Shown here piece by piece: positions 43,948 to 53,808 of a stretch of DNA of 64,000 nucleotides. The translations under genes were made by a program, and so were the position numbers. Every line of letters begins with the position of its first letter. Position 1 is the first letter of the stretch. The stretch comes from Aureispira sp. CCB-E (GTDB taxonomy: Bacteria > Bacteroidota > Bacteroidia > Chitinophagales > Saprospiraceae): positions 2,728,001 through 2,792,000 of the forward strand of contig NZ_CP133671.1 in NCBI RefSeq assembly GCF_031326345.1, read 5' to 3'. A model generated the notes under the pieces. The model did not search any database and was not told the origin of the DNA. It was given only the letters and a program-made list of their open reading frames with translations.

Positions 43948-43989
43948 AATAAGTGGACAGACTGTGCCGCTTAAAATAAGTGTGCAGAA
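43948..43989. repeat. Direct repeat AATAAGTGxxCAGA, possible insertion-sequence remnant
   Basis: AATAAGTGGACAGA at 43948 and AATAAGTGTGCAGA at 43976 are spaced 28 bp apart. Tandem end repeats of this kind occur in some insertion sequences, but no transposase fragment is near. Confidence 0.3.
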
Positions 43990-44010
43990 AAAAAAATAAT
44001 AATTGGATTA

Positions 44011-44067
44011 AACCTTGCAGGGTATGTGTTGTCGAACTAGACAAAGTATACCTTGTAAGGTTTTTTT
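44011..44067 (+). terminator. Rho-independent terminator downstream of the permease-hydrolase operon
   Basis: A 15-bp stem (AACCTTGCAGGGTAT with ATACCTTGTAAGGTT, two G-U pairs) with a 22-nt loop, followed by TTTTTTT. Confidence 0.75.
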
Positions 44068-44082
44068 ATGGGGGTATTATGA

Positions 44083-44130
44083 ATATAATAGTTAGCTGCG
44101 CTGCTACTGCGTGGTTTTAACGAACTATTG
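44083..44130. repeat. Short copy of the interspersed repeat
   Basis: TTAGCTGCGCTGCTACTGCG followed by TGGT and AACGAACTATTG, i.e. the central module joined directly to the right end. It lies 55 bp upstream of the DUF1800 gene. Confidence 0.6.
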
Positions 44131-44184
44131 ATGAATAAATAAAATGAATCAATTGGCCATTCATGTTTTTTAAATAAGAAACCA

Positions 44185-45576
44185 ATGACAGAAGAACAAA
44201 AGATACAACACTTATATTGGCGGGCAGGCTTTGGTTTGTCTCCTATTGAATTCCAAAAAAAGAAAAAACAACCACTAGAGAAGGTTCTGAATGATTTGTT
44301 CAAGGAGGCTAAAAAAGTCAATTCTGTTCGAATACCTTATTATAATATGCCTTCTGCGCAAAGTTTCAAAGCAATGGAAAAAAAAGAACGCAGAGAAAAA
44401 ATGAAGGAAATACAGCAACTAACAACGGAGGTTAACTTAAACTGGGTGCGCCAAATGACCTCAAATGAGTCCAATTGTTTACAAGAAAAAATGACATTAT
44501 TTTGGCATGGTCACTTTGCTTGCGAGTCGAAGCGGTTTGATTATGCTGCGCAGCAAATTAATACCATTCGTCACTATGCTTTGGGGAATTTTAGAGATTT
44601 AGTGTTGGCTATATCCAAAGATGCTGCAATGATTTTGTATCTAAACAATCAGCAAAATAGAAAAAATAAGCCCAATGAGAATTATGCTCGTGAACTAATG
44701 GAGCTATTTACTATTGGTAGAGGGAATTACACCGAAAAAGATATTCAAGAAGCGGCAAGAGCTTTTACGGGGTGGTTTTCAGATCGAGTAACTGGAGATT
44801 TTAAGTTTACAGAGCGGCAACATGATTTTGAGAAAAAGGTGTTTATGGGCAAAACAGGGAATTGGAATGGGGATGATATTATTGATATTATTTTAGATCG
44901 AAAGGAAACAGCGACGTTTTTGGCAAGAAAGGTTTATCGTTATTTTGTTAATGAGCAAGTGAATGAAAACAATGTTGCTGTATTGGCAAAAGTGTTGTAC
45001 CAGTCCAATTATAATATTGAAACTATGATGCGCACATTATTTGAAAGCGATTGGTTTTATGCCGCAGAAAATGTGGGGACAAAAATAAAATCACCAATAG
45101 AATTGTTGGTTGGAATAGGAAAGGTGTTGAATTTGAAATATGGAAATGCTAAATCTGTTTTGTTTCCACAACGGGCATTGGGGCAAACATTGTTTAGACC
45201 TCCTAACGTAGCAGGTTGGCCAGGAGGAAAAACGTGGATTGATAATGCTACCTTAATGCTTCGAATGAATTTTGCGGCGTTTGTGTTTCAACGAGCTGAA
45301 TTAACGTTAGAATTAAAAAATGAACCAGAAGAGGCAAAAGGAGGACGACTCAAAAATTTGGAACTAACGGGCGATGTTAATGGATTAACCAAAGCGTTTT
45401 CAAAGATAAAAAACGATGATTTGGGAGTGGCCCTAGAAGCCTATTTATTACAAACACCATTTTCTATTCAAAATTCATTCATTGAAACAATGGCTAAAGA
45501 GGCTAGCTCAACAGAAGGCACTATGAAGGCTTATGTATTGGGTATAATGAGTTTGCCAGAATATCAAGTATGTTAA
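44185..45576 (+). CDS. DUF1800 family protein
   Basis: A 463-residue protein of the DUF1800 family, which is almost always paired with DUF1501, as here. Family hallmarks are HLYWRAGFGLSP at the start, KMTLFWHGHFACESKRF, LAISKDAAMILYLNNQQNRKNKPNENYARELMELFTIG, and RAFTGW. Close to the C-terminus is FRPPNVAGWPGGKTWIDN. There is no obvious signal peptide, although its partner has one. The function is unknown; a role in extracellular or periplasmic processing has been proposed only from context in various genomes. Confidence 0.85.
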   Translation: MTEEQKIQHLYWRAGFGLSPIEFQKKKKQPLEKVLNDLFKEAKKVNSVRIPYYNMPSAQSFKAMEKKERREKMKEIQQLTTEVNLNWVRQMTSNESNCLQEKMTLFWHGHFACESKRFDYAAQQINTIRHYALGNFRDLVLAISKDAAMILYLNNQQNRKNKPNENYARELMELFTIGRGNYTEKDIQEAARAFTGWFSDRVTGDFKFTERQHDFEKKVFMGKTGNWNGDDIIDIILDRKETATFLARKVYRYFVNEQVNENNVAVLAKVLYQSNYNIETMMRTLFESDWFYAAENVGTKIKSPIELLVGIGKVLNLKYGNAKSVLFPQRALGQTLFRPPNVAGWPGGKTWIDNATLMLRMNFAAFVFQRAELTLELKNEPEEAKGGRLKNLELTGDVNGLTKAFSKIKNDDLGVALEAYLLQTPFSIQNSFIETMAKEASSTEGTMKAYVLGIMSLPEYQVC

Positions 45577-45606
45577 CTCCATTTATAACTGCTTGTAGTG
45601 ATTTAT

Positions 45607-45767
45607 AGTAGTTCGTTGATTTTTACTTTTTTAGCTCGCTGCGCTCGTGAGATCGCAAGCTTAGTTGCCAAAAAGATAAAAAAGAACATTTATATTAGAT
45701 TGATAATTAGTAATTTTAAAACTTGTTGATTATCAATCTAATAAAGTTTTTTAACGAACTATTGATT
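45607..45767. repeat. Full-length copy of the interspersed repeat with hairpin
   Basis: TAGTTCGTTGAT at the left and AACGAACTATTGAT at the right are inverted ends. Inside are AGCTCGCTGCGCTCGTGAGA, TCGCAAGCTTAG, CCAAAAAGATAAAAAAGAAC and a hairpin with a perfect 14-bp stem (ATTAGATTGATAAT at 45694, ATTATCAATCTAAT at 45729). It is inserted between the DUF1800 and DUF1501 genes. Confidence 0.75.
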
Positions 45768-45788
45768 TACCAACGAAAAACAGTAACT

Positions 45789-46994
45789 ATGAAAAATATA
45801 TCACGTCGTCAATTTATAAAACACACAGGTTTGGCAACTGCAGGAACAATGTTGTTACCTATGTTCCTAAATGCATTTGATCGACAAAGCATACAAAATT
45901 ATAAAAATAGAAAATTGGTTGTGGTACAATTTTCGGGAGGAAACGATGGTTTGAATGCCATTGTTCCTTATACAAACGATGTTTACTATAAGAGTCGACC
46001 AACAATTGCAGTGCCATCCAATAAGGTTTTAAAGGCGACGGATGCATTGGGGTTTAATCCCAAGCTTCAAGTTTTGCAGCAATTATACGATAGTGGAGAT
46101 GTATGTATTATTAACAATATCGGTTATCCTAATCCAGACCGTTCTCATTTTAGATCCATGGATATTTGGCATACCGCAAGTGCTTCCAATGAATTTTTAT
46201 CAACAGGTTGGTTGGGGCGTTATTTAGACGGCAACTGTGCTCATTGTCAAAATCCACACCATGCAATAGAGATAGACGATACCTTGAGTTTGGCTCTAAA
46301 AGGTCATCAGAAGAGCGGTTTTGCCATGAAAAATCCTAACCAATTAAGAAATACGACTCGCAGCAAAATTGTGCAGGCAGTAGCACAGCACCATCATCAT
46401 CACGAACATGAAGAAAATGTTGCTTACTTATACAAAACATTGGCAAATACAATTTCTTCGGCAGATTACATTTATGAAAAATCAAAGGTCTATACTTCTA
46501 AAGCTAATTATCCTAAAGGACAGCTGGGAAAAGAACTGAAACAGGTCGCAGAGTTGATTGTTTCGGAGGCGGATACGCAAATTTACTATGTGACATTGGG
46601 TGGTTTTGATACGCACAACAACCAAGTAGCTCAGCAAGATCGGCTGTTGCAGGCTTATTCGGATGCTATGATGGCTTTTGTTCGCGATTTGAAGCAAAAT
46701 AATAAATGGGAAGATACCTTGGTCATGACTTTTTCAGAATTTGGTCGTCGAGTAGCCGAAAATGGAAGTCGAGGAACCGACCATGGTGCAGGAAATAACC
46801 TTTACTTAATGGGAGGCAAGCTTAAAAAACAAGGCTTTTACAACGAAGGTCCTAATTTGTTAAATTTAGATAAGGGAGATGTAAAGTACGCCATTGATTT
46901 TAGAAATGTTTATGCGACAATTCTCAAAGATTGGTTGAAAACAGATGACCAAGTAGTCTTGCAGCAACCATTTGATTCTTTGGGTTTTGTATGA
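45789..46994 (+). CDS. DUF1501 family protein with Tat-like signal
   Basis: A 401-residue secreted protein of the DUF1501 family (alkaline-phosphatase-like fold). The start at 45789 gives a twin-arginine-like signal ([20 protein letters not shown]). Family motifs are [43 protein letters not shown]-like segments, [11 protein letters not shown] and [19 protein letters not shown]. A loop at about 210-218 is His-rich ([10 protein letters not shown]), which may bind metal. The upstream ATG at 45723 is in the repeat and has no family support. It is translated after the DUF1800 gene, 212 bp downstream. Confidence 0.85.
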   Translation: [401 protein letters not shown]

Positions 46995-47053
46995 TAACGT
47001 GTGGGTTGAACTAGAACGCATCTAGAATGCTCCAATAGATATTTGTGATGAGC

Positions 47054-47093
47054 AAAAAAAAACGCCACCTACTAAAAAGATTAATAGGCAGCG
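47054..47093 (-). terminator. Rho-independent terminator of the second secreted subtilase
   Basis: On the minus strand CGCTGCCTATTAA pairs with TTAGTAGGTGGCG through 13 positions (three G-U), followed by nine T. It lies 44 bp after the subtilase stop codon. Confidence 0.8.
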
Positions 47094-47136
47094 CATTGAT
47101 TCAAACTATTTATTATTCAGGTGGAAGTTTGCTAAT

Positions 47137-49329
47137 TTACTTTTTTACAAAATGTTTTGTGATTAAGGTACCATTCGGTTCTCTAAGCGTTAAGTTGTAC
47201 ATTCCCTTCGCTAATTTTTGAATGTTAATATTATATTTATTGGTTGTCAATTCATTAGACCAAACCAAACGCCCTGTTCCGTCAATAATAGATACCTGTG
47301 TTCCTGCTTTTAGATGATCTAATTCAAGGACTAGTTGTTCGCTAGCAGGATTTGGATAGATGACCAAATTAGAAGCCGTTTCTTTTTCTGTTGCCATTAG
47401 AGATGATCCGTCGGAAAATACATTAACATTTGGATTACCTGAGCCATTAGAGTTAGAACTTGCTGTAGCGACACAGAAATTTGTTGCTTCTGTACTATTA
47501 AATGAACCTCCAGTCTTGATAGTTGTCGATCCTTCAACTAATGAGTAGGAGCCATTACCATAAGCACAACAAATGCCATCTCCATAAGAATCATTGATGG
47601 TAAATGTATAATTGCCATCTGCTAAAGTCCAATTGAACGTATAGGTACGACTATTGGCGTAGTTGCTACCAGAAGCCACTGTTGCGCCATTACTGTTGGT
47701 TAATACCCATGAAGTTTCTGAACCATAACGATCCGTATTTAAGGTAAAAGTTACATTGGTTCCAACACAAGTAGGGTTGGGGTTACCTCCGCCGCCACCA
47801 TTAGCTGCAAGAAGTGCTTGATGCGCGTTGACACGTCCGTGACCAAATTCTACATCGAACCCACTAGCTCCCATATCATCGGCGGTTGTCTCTAAGATGT
47901 TTTGAACTTGAGCACTCGTTAAGTTTCCATTGGCTGACAAAACTAATGCCGCCACACCACTCACTAAAGGACAGGCAGAAGATGTTCCTCCAAAGTTGCC
48001 TGTATAATTGCCACTAGAGTAACCTGCACTACCCATTCTATCAGTTGTGTAAACTCCTAAAGTACCACCAGATGAAGGAGCAGAAATATCTAATTTGTTC
48101 CCTCTATTGCTATAAGCCGAACGAACACCAGTATTCGTAATCGCACCTACTCCAATAACATTTGAACTGTTGCCAGGATAACTAACACATGAGGCATAGT
48201 CATTACCAGCAGCAAATACAATCACACAGCCTTTTCCACCTCGACCGTTATTTTTGGCGTCGGCCAAAGCTGTATTTAAAACATCAAGACTATATGTACA
48301 AGAAGAGTAGCCCCAAGAATTACTCATGACATCTGCATTTTGATTCTTAGAATAAGTGATTGCATTGGCAAGGTCGCTACCTGTTTCTCCTCCATAAAAA
48401 ATATTAACAGAAAAGATTTCTACATTAGGTGCAATACCAGCAACACCAACATTATTATGAGCAGCACTAATGCTACCTGCGCAAGCAACGCCATGTCTTC
48501 CGCTAGAGGTTGGTGTACCATTGCCATTATTGGCAGGTGTGTATCCCAAAGAAGTATTCAACGTAGGCAAGTCTTCGTGCGTTTCTAAACCGTCGTCGAT
48601 TACAGCAACACGTATGCTAGATGAACCTTTGTTGATATCCCATGCTTCAGGAGCATCACAGTCAACATCATTGGAATTGTTCATTTGAAACTGATTGCTA
48701 TAAAGAGGATCTGAAGGTGTAAAATTATGCTTTATTTTTGCATAAAAATCAGGATGTGCCCATACTACAGTAGGACTTTCGTAGAGTTTATTTGCTAGCG
48801 TTACCACCTTGTTAATGTCGCTAACTTCTAAAATAATTCTATTGTATTTTGACTCCTTGATCGTTGCTTTTGTCTCGCCTATAATAGCATTTAAATCACT
48901 CATAGTAGCATCTTTGCGTAGTGCCAAGACGATTTGATGGGTGGGCCAGATTTGAAAACCATCGTTAAGTGTTAATCCAAAAGAAGCGCTTTCTAATTGG
49001 TTGACATCAACACCTAGTTTTTCGGCAACAGCAATAGGGCTAGAGGTCTGTTTGGACGTTAATTGAACAACGGCTCTGCCTTGAACATCGTGTATTTCTA
49101 CCGATGCAATCAAACTGTTTGCCTGTTTGAAGTAGGATTGAATGGTAGTATTGTCTTTAAATTGAAAAATAATACTACTGCGATCTTCTTGAATTGGTAT
49201 CTTGTTATTGTTGGACCAGTAGTAGGTAGATTGAGCGCTAACTGTAGTTCCCATAATACAGCTTAAAATAAAACATAGTGTCCCTAATCCCAATCTAGTA
49301 GATTGAAATAATATTTTTGTGAGTCTCAT
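47137..49329 (-). CDS. Secreted subtilisin-like protease (S8) with type IX sorting domain
   Basis: A 730-residue extracellular protease. The signal peptide ends VSAQ at residue 33. A propeptide of about 170 residues follows. In the catalytic domain Asp245 (AVIDDGLE), His279 (SGRHGVACAGS), Asn375 (FAAGND) and Ser450 (FGGTSSACPLVSG) are intact. After a Gly-rich linker comes a Cys-bearing beta-domain with TETSW-like and DSYGDGICCAYGNGSYSL motifs, a module seen in other secreted Bacteroidota proteases. The type A sorting domain runs from IYPNPASEQLVLEL to KHFVKK. It differs in architecture from the protease at 21111 and has no PKD domains. Confidence 0.9.
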   Translation of the reverse strand: MRLTKILFQSTRLGLGTLCFILSCIMGTTVSAQSTYYWSNNNKIPIQEDRSSIIFQFKDNTTIQSYFKQANSLIASVEIHDVQGRAVVQLTSKQTSSPIAVAEKLGVDVNQLESASFGLTLNDGFQIWPTHQIVLALRKDATMSDLNAIIGETKATIKESKYNRIILEVSDINKVVTLANKLYESPTVVWAHPDFYAKIKHNFTPSDPLYSNQFQMNNSNDVDCDAPEAWDINKGSSSIRVAVIDDGLETHEDLPTLNTSLGYTPANNGNGTPTSSGRHGVACAGSISAAHNNVGVAGIAPNVEIFSVNIFYGGETGSDLANAITYSKNQNADVMSNSWGYSSCTYSLDVLNTALADAKNNGRGGKGCVIVFAAGNDYASCVSYPGNSSNVIGVGAITNTGVRSAYSNRGNKLDISAPSSGGTLGVYTTDRMGSAGYSSGNYTGNFGGTSSACPLVSGVAALVLSANGNLTSAQVQNILETTADDMGASGFDVEFGHGRVNAHQALLAANGGGGGNPNPTCVGTNVTFTLNTDRYGSETSWVLTNSNGATVASGSNYANSRTYTFNWTLADGNYTFTINDSYGDGICCAYGNGSYSLVEGSTTIKTGGSFNSTEATNFCVATASSNSNGSGNPNVNVFSDGSSLMATEKETASNLVIYPNPASEQLVLELDHLKAGTQVSIIDGTGRLVWSNELTTNKYNINIQKLAKGMYNLTLREPNGTLITKHFVKK

Positions 49330-49518
49330 AAATGTTGATTATAAAAGGTAATGATTAAATAAATATTTTGTGTTTACTTACCCCTGTTATACAGGTGCTA
49401 TTCAAGAATTCGTCAGACCAGACTTAGTTCGATATAGGCAATAGCTTCTTTTTCAGATCTAAATAATTAGAAATGACAAAGGATAGCCCTCTTTTTTATC
49501 GAGTGCTTTGGTCTTTAC

Positions 49519-49533
49519 AATAGTTCGTTGAAA
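49519..49533. repeat. Solo left end of the interspersed repeat
   Basis: AATAGTTCGTTGAAA is identical to the left end of the copies at 19151 and 37152. No other module follows convincingly. Confidence 0.5.
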
Positions 49534-49896
49534 TCGTATTCTAATAGCGCACTACTGATCTTCTGATCTTATAATTGAGCTAAAGGTTGAAGAATCAACG
49601 AATTGATTTATTGAATTAAGTATAAAATAATTAGAGGGGAAGCAATGGTCTTCATTTGTAGGAATATCCTACTGTAAATGGGCAAAAACAGCCAATTAAA
49701 AGCAATTGATTATTTTTGCCATTTACTCGTTAAAATGCAATATTTATCATTGGTCAGCAATAAATATTATTCGTACTTCAATGTTCTAAGTCATAGTGAA
49801 TTTTTTTAATTGTGATAACAGTACTCTTTGAAATTATATGTGCTATAATTTCAAAAAATTGCTTGTTATACAATTTTTCTCGGAACAGTAGTAGTG

Positions 49897-49931
49897 TCTC
49901 TTATTGCATAGGGGAGCGGTGGAATAAGAGA
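49897..49931. repeat. Hairpin with G-rich loop
   Basis: TCTCTTATT and AATAAGAGA form a perfect 9-bp stem around a 17-nt loop (GCATAGGGGAGCGGTGG). A long T-run follows 25-40 bp downstream. It could be part of a small RNA, but nothing else supports that. Confidence 0.3.
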
Positions 49932-50368
49932 TTTGAATATTGATGCTTTTGTAGTTCTTTTTTTTTTTGCTTCTGTAATAATATTTTATGTATTGCTGAC
50001 TCTGCAATATTATAAATTTTATTTTAATAAATGAAAAGAATAATAAACTGAATCAATCTATAAAAAAGCTTTTAAGTTATTCAAAATCAATGCCTCTGAT
50101 TTATTCTTTTGGAGAGTGTTTGAAATTTTAGTATTGATAGTCAGTTAGTTACGATTTGTTTTCTATATGTGCACTAATGAATATATTAAGTATTCAAATC
50201 ATAAAAAAATATAAAATTATTTCTTTTGAGTTGATTATCTGATTGTTGTAGTGCTTCGGAAACACTTCGAGAGCAAAGAGAGAAAGATTGCTAAATAATG
50301 AACAAATAGAAGAAGTAAAGCAAAAAAAAACTTGTATTTTGTGCCAAATTTCAATTAAAAAATCAGCA

Positions 50369-51163
50369 ATGAAACAATATTTAGACTTACTAAAACATAT
50401 TCAAGAGCATGGTGTTTCTAAAGAAGACCGTACAGGAACAGGAACAAAATCTGTTTTTGGTTACCAAATGCGTTTTAATTTAGAGGATGGTTTCCCTTTA
50501 GTTACTACTAAAAAAATACATTTAAAAAGTATTATTTATGAACTGTTGTGGTTTTTGAATGGTGATACCAATGTACAATATTTGCAAGAAAATGGCGTGC
50601 GTATATGGAATGAATGGGCTGATGAAAATGGAGATTTAGGACCTGTTTATGGCAAACAGTGGAGAAGCTGGGTTGGGTCTAATGGCGAAACTATTGATCA
50701 GATCCAAGAAGTGATTCATACACTCAAAACAAATCCCGATTCTCGTCGAATTATTGTTAATGCTTGGAACGTAGCCGATTTGCCAAAGATGGCTCTATCA
50801 CCTTGTCATACCATGTTTCAGTTTTATGTGGCGAATGGGAAGCTTTCTTGTCAGTTGTACCAACGCAGTGCAGATTGCTTTTTGGGCGTTCCATTTAATA
50901 TTGCATCTTATGCTTTATTAACAATGATGATTGCACAAGTATGTGATTTAGGTTTAGGAGACTTTGTGCATACTTTTGGAGATGCTCATTTGTATAATAA
51001 CCATTTAGAGCAAACAAAATTACAACTAAGTAGAACACCGAGACCTTTGCCAACTATGAAAATCAATTCAGCTGTTACGTCGATTTTTGATTTTAAGTAT
51101 GAAGATTTTGAACTGGTAGATTACAACCCACATCCCCACATCAAAGGTGTTGTCGCAGTTTAG
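50369..51163 (+). CDS. thyA: Thymidylate synthase
   Basis: It methylates dUMP to dTMP using methylene-tetrahydrofolate. From the ATG at 50369 the protein has 264 residues, the same length as the E. coli enzyme, and the catalytic cysteine falls at Cys146 ([12 protein letters not shown]). Other motifs are [39 protein letters not shown] and [10 protein letters not shown]. The upstream ATG at 50288 would add 27 unsupported residues. folA does not follow; a DUF5916 gene begins 82 bp downstream. Confidence 0.95.
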   Translation: MKQYLDLLKHIQEHGVSKEDRTGTGTKSVFGYQMRFNLEDGFPLVTTKKIHLKSIIYELLWFLNGDTNVQYLQENGVRIWNEWADENGDLGPVYGKQWRSWVGSNGETIDQIQEVIHTLKTNPDSRRIIVNAWNVADLPKMALSPCHTMFQFYVANGKLSCQLYQRSADCFLGVPFNIASYALLTMMIAQVCDLGLGDFVHTFGDAHLYNNHLEQTKLQLSRTPRPLPTMKINSAVTSIFDFKYEDFELVDYNPHPHIKGVVAV

Positions 51164-51245
51164 CGATTGTTATTCTATCTAAACCTATTTCAGAGCTGTG
51201 AGAGTTCCCCCAATTATTTGTAATATTCCTATAAGAAGCGAATAA

Positions 51246-53726
51246 ATGAAACAGCTATTATTACTAACATTAGTATGTATTACAATCAATTTAGTAGGTC
51301 AAGTAGACCCTAGTGGAAAAAAGATATTAAAGGCTATTTATGTTGAAAATGCTCCTAAGATAGACGGTGTTTTGGATGAATCCGTTTGGGATCAGGCACC
51401 TATTGCAACTGATTTTGTTGAAAATACCCCAAATCCAGGACGCAAAGCTTCTCAACGGACAGAAGTTAAAGTTTTGTACACGACAGAGGGAATTTATATT
51501 GGAGCAAAAATGTACGATACTGCTCCTGATAGTATTTTAAAACAATTGAGTGTACGAGATGCGACTGGAAATGTTAATGCGGATAATTTTGCCGTTTATA
51601 TTGATGGTATGTACACGCAGCAAACGGATTTTACGTTCCAAGTTACCGCAGCAGGTGTGCAGGTTGACCAAAATGATGGAGATGGTATCTGGGATGCTGT
51701 CTGGAAAAGTGGTGTCAAAATAGTAGAAGATGGATGGGTAGCTGAACTCGAAATTCCATATTCGCAACTGCGTTTTCCGAAAAGCGATATCCAAACTTGG
51801 GGCATTAACTTTGGTAGAAACATTCGTAGAAGTCGTCAAGGCTTTTTTTGGAGCAATATAGATCCCACCCAAGACAATGAAGTTCAGCAACAAGGCTTGT
51901 TAAAAGGAATCGAACGCATTCAACCTCCTGTTCGTTTATCGTTTACTCCTTATGTGGCGGGGTATTTAAATCATGCTTATGATGGCGCAACAGGAAAGCA
52001 TACGTTTACACCCAATTTTTCGGCAGGAGCGGATATGAAATACGGTATCAATGAAAGTTTTACATTGGATGTTGCCCTTGTCCCCGATTTTGGAGATGTT
52101 CAGTCTGATAATTTAGTATTTAATCTTAGTCCTTTTGAAATTTACTATGCGGAGCGACGCCCTTTTTTTACAGAGGGAGTAGAATTGTTTAGTCGAGCTA
52201 ATTTGTTTTATTCTAGGCGAATAGGAAGTTCTCCTGCACGATATAGATTGGCTGCTCAGCAACTGGATAGCACAGAGTTTATTACTAAAAACCCTGAAAA
52301 ACCCTATTTAATTAATGCCCTAAAAGTTTCAGGTAGGACTAAAAAAGGCTTAGGGTTAGGACTGTTTAACGCTGTGACGGCACCTGCGTTTGCACAAATT
52401 CAGAATGATTCAGGGGTAACTCGACGTTACGAGACAGAGTCGTTTACGAATTACAATGTAGTCGTGGTCGATCAGCAATTTTGGAGACATTCTTATGTGA
52501 GTTTGATCAATGCGTCTGTTGTTCGTTTTGGAGGGTATACGGATGCTTTGGCTACAGGGACAGAGTTTAAGATCGCAGATAAGAAAAATGTGTATGGAGT
52601 AGCAGGAAGCGCAGCGATGAGTCATCGATTTTTAGATACTTTAAAGCATAATAAGGATTATGATAATGGGTATCGATATGATATTAGTTTCCAAAAGTTT
52701 AGTGGGAACTTTAGATTTAGAGTGCGCCAACAAACCATGAGCAAAGATTATAATATTAATGACATTGGTTTTGTAGGAAGAACAAACTTTATCAATACTT
52801 CAGCTTGGGTTGGATACAATACATATCAACCATTTGGGCATATTTTAAGAATGTGGTCTGGATTAGATTTTTCTTATGAAATGCTGTATAATCCTGCTGT
52901 TTTTACACGGATACAGGTTGGTGGGGAATGGGGAGCTACATTGACTAATTTTTTGTCTTTGGGAGCTGATTTTCGGATAGAACCAATGGGCTACAACGAT
53001 TATTTTGAAGCAAGAACAGATGGGCAAGTTTGGGCAAAGCCAACATGGACAAGAATTAATTTTTGGTTCTCAAGTGATTATCGGAAAGTATTTGCCTTGG
53101 ATGGAGGGCTTAATTATCGCCGGTTTTGGGGGCAAGGAGCTTGGGCGGCATCGGATGTTATTGGAGCACGCCTAAAACCTTTGATTCGTTTTAGTGATAA
53201 TTTTAATATGATTCTTAGCGCAGATTTAACGGTTCGTAGGAATAGTTTGGGCTATGTGACGAAAACAACCGATAATGGCACAGGAGAACAACAAATCATT
53301 TTTGGCAGTCGTTTTCGACAAGATTTAGAAACGTCTATATCTGCTAATTATCTTTTTACGAATAAAATATCACTTACCTTAAGGGTTCGTCATTACTGGG
53401 CAGTAGTAGACTACAACCAATTCTATGGGCTCTCGACGAATGGTCAAATGAATGATATTATCTACTGGGGCGATCACGATACTAATTTTAATGCATTCAA
53501 CATTGACCTTATTTTTAGATGGAGATTTGCCCCTGGGTCTGAACTGAATGTTGTTTGGAAAAATGCCATACTTAGTTACGGGACAGATCCCAACTACGAT
53601 TACTTTAATAACTTTGGGGGGATGTTTGAGACTGGACAAAACAATCAATTTTCTATAAAAGCATTGTACTATTTAGACTTCTTTACATTGTTTAAGAAGA
53701 AAAATAGAGGAAAACGCTTGAACTAA
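51246..53726 (+). CDS. DUF5916 outer-membrane protein with CBM9-like domain
   Basis: An 826-residue outer-membrane protein. The signal peptide ends LVGQ at residue 19. Residues of about 35-220 form a CBM9-like beta-sandwich (KIDGVLDESVWDQAP, YTTEGIYIGAKMYD, DGWVAELEIPYSQLRF). The rest matches DUF5916, beginning SFTPYVAGYLNH and AALVPDFGDVQSDNLVFNLS-like segments, and is rich in alternating aromatic strands that suggest a beta-barrel. The terminal residues are basic (KKKNRGKRLN), unlike the usual aromatic end. The function is unknown; carbohydrate or glycan binding is inferred from the CBM9-like part. Confidence 0.8.
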   Translation: MKQLLLLTLVCITINLVGQVDPSGKKILKAIYVENAPKIDGVLDESVWDQAPIATDFVENTPNPGRKASQRTEVKVLYTTEGIYIGAKMYDTAPDSILKQLSVRDATGNVNADNFAVYIDGMYTQQTDFTFQVTAAGVQVDQNDGDGIWDAVWKSGVKIVEDGWVAELEIPYSQLRFPKSDIQTWGINFGRNIRRSRQGFFWSNIDPTQDNEVQQQGLLKGIERIQPPVRLSFTPYVAGYLNHAYDGATGKHTFTPNFSAGADMKYGINESFTLDVALVPDFGDVQSDNLVFNLSPFEIYYAERRPFFTEGVELFSRANLFYSRRIGSSPARYRLAAQQLDSTEFITKNPEKPYLINALKVSGRTKKGLGLGLFNAVTAPAFAQIQNDSGVTRRYETESFTNYNVVVVDQQFWRHSYVSLINASVVRFGGYTDALATGTEFKIADKKNVYGVAGSAAMSHRFLDTLKHNKDYDNGYRYDISFQKFSGNFRFRVRQQTMSKDYNINDIGFVGRTNFINTSAWVGYNTYQPFGHILRMWSGLDFSYEMLYNPAVFTRIQVGGEWGATLTNFLSLGADFRIEPMGYNDYFEARTDGQVWAKPTWTRINFWFSSDYRKVFALDGGLNYRRFWGQGAWAASDVIGARLKPLIRFSDNFNMILSADLTVRRNSLGYVTKTTDNGTGEQQIIFGSRFRQDLETSISANYLFTNKISLTLRVRHYWAVVDYNQFYGLSTNGQMNDIIYWGDHDTNFNAFNIDLIFRWRFAPGSELNVVWKNAILSYGTDPNYDYFNNFGGMFETGQNNQFSIKALYYLDFFTLFKKKNRGKRLN

Positions 53727-53808
53727 TTGCAGTTTATGGCTTAGGTTTTGTAGATTTAAAGAGGAAATAAAACCATAACACGATTGCAAAAGAATTAAAA
53801 TAATTATC

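Larger units (their letters stand above)
49330..50368. other. About 1 kb without genes between the subtilase and thyA
   Basis: A very AT-rich region. It holds a solo repeat end (49519-49533) and one GC-loop hairpin (49897-49931). I see no convincing promoter, RNA gene or coding sequence. Confidence 0.45.
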
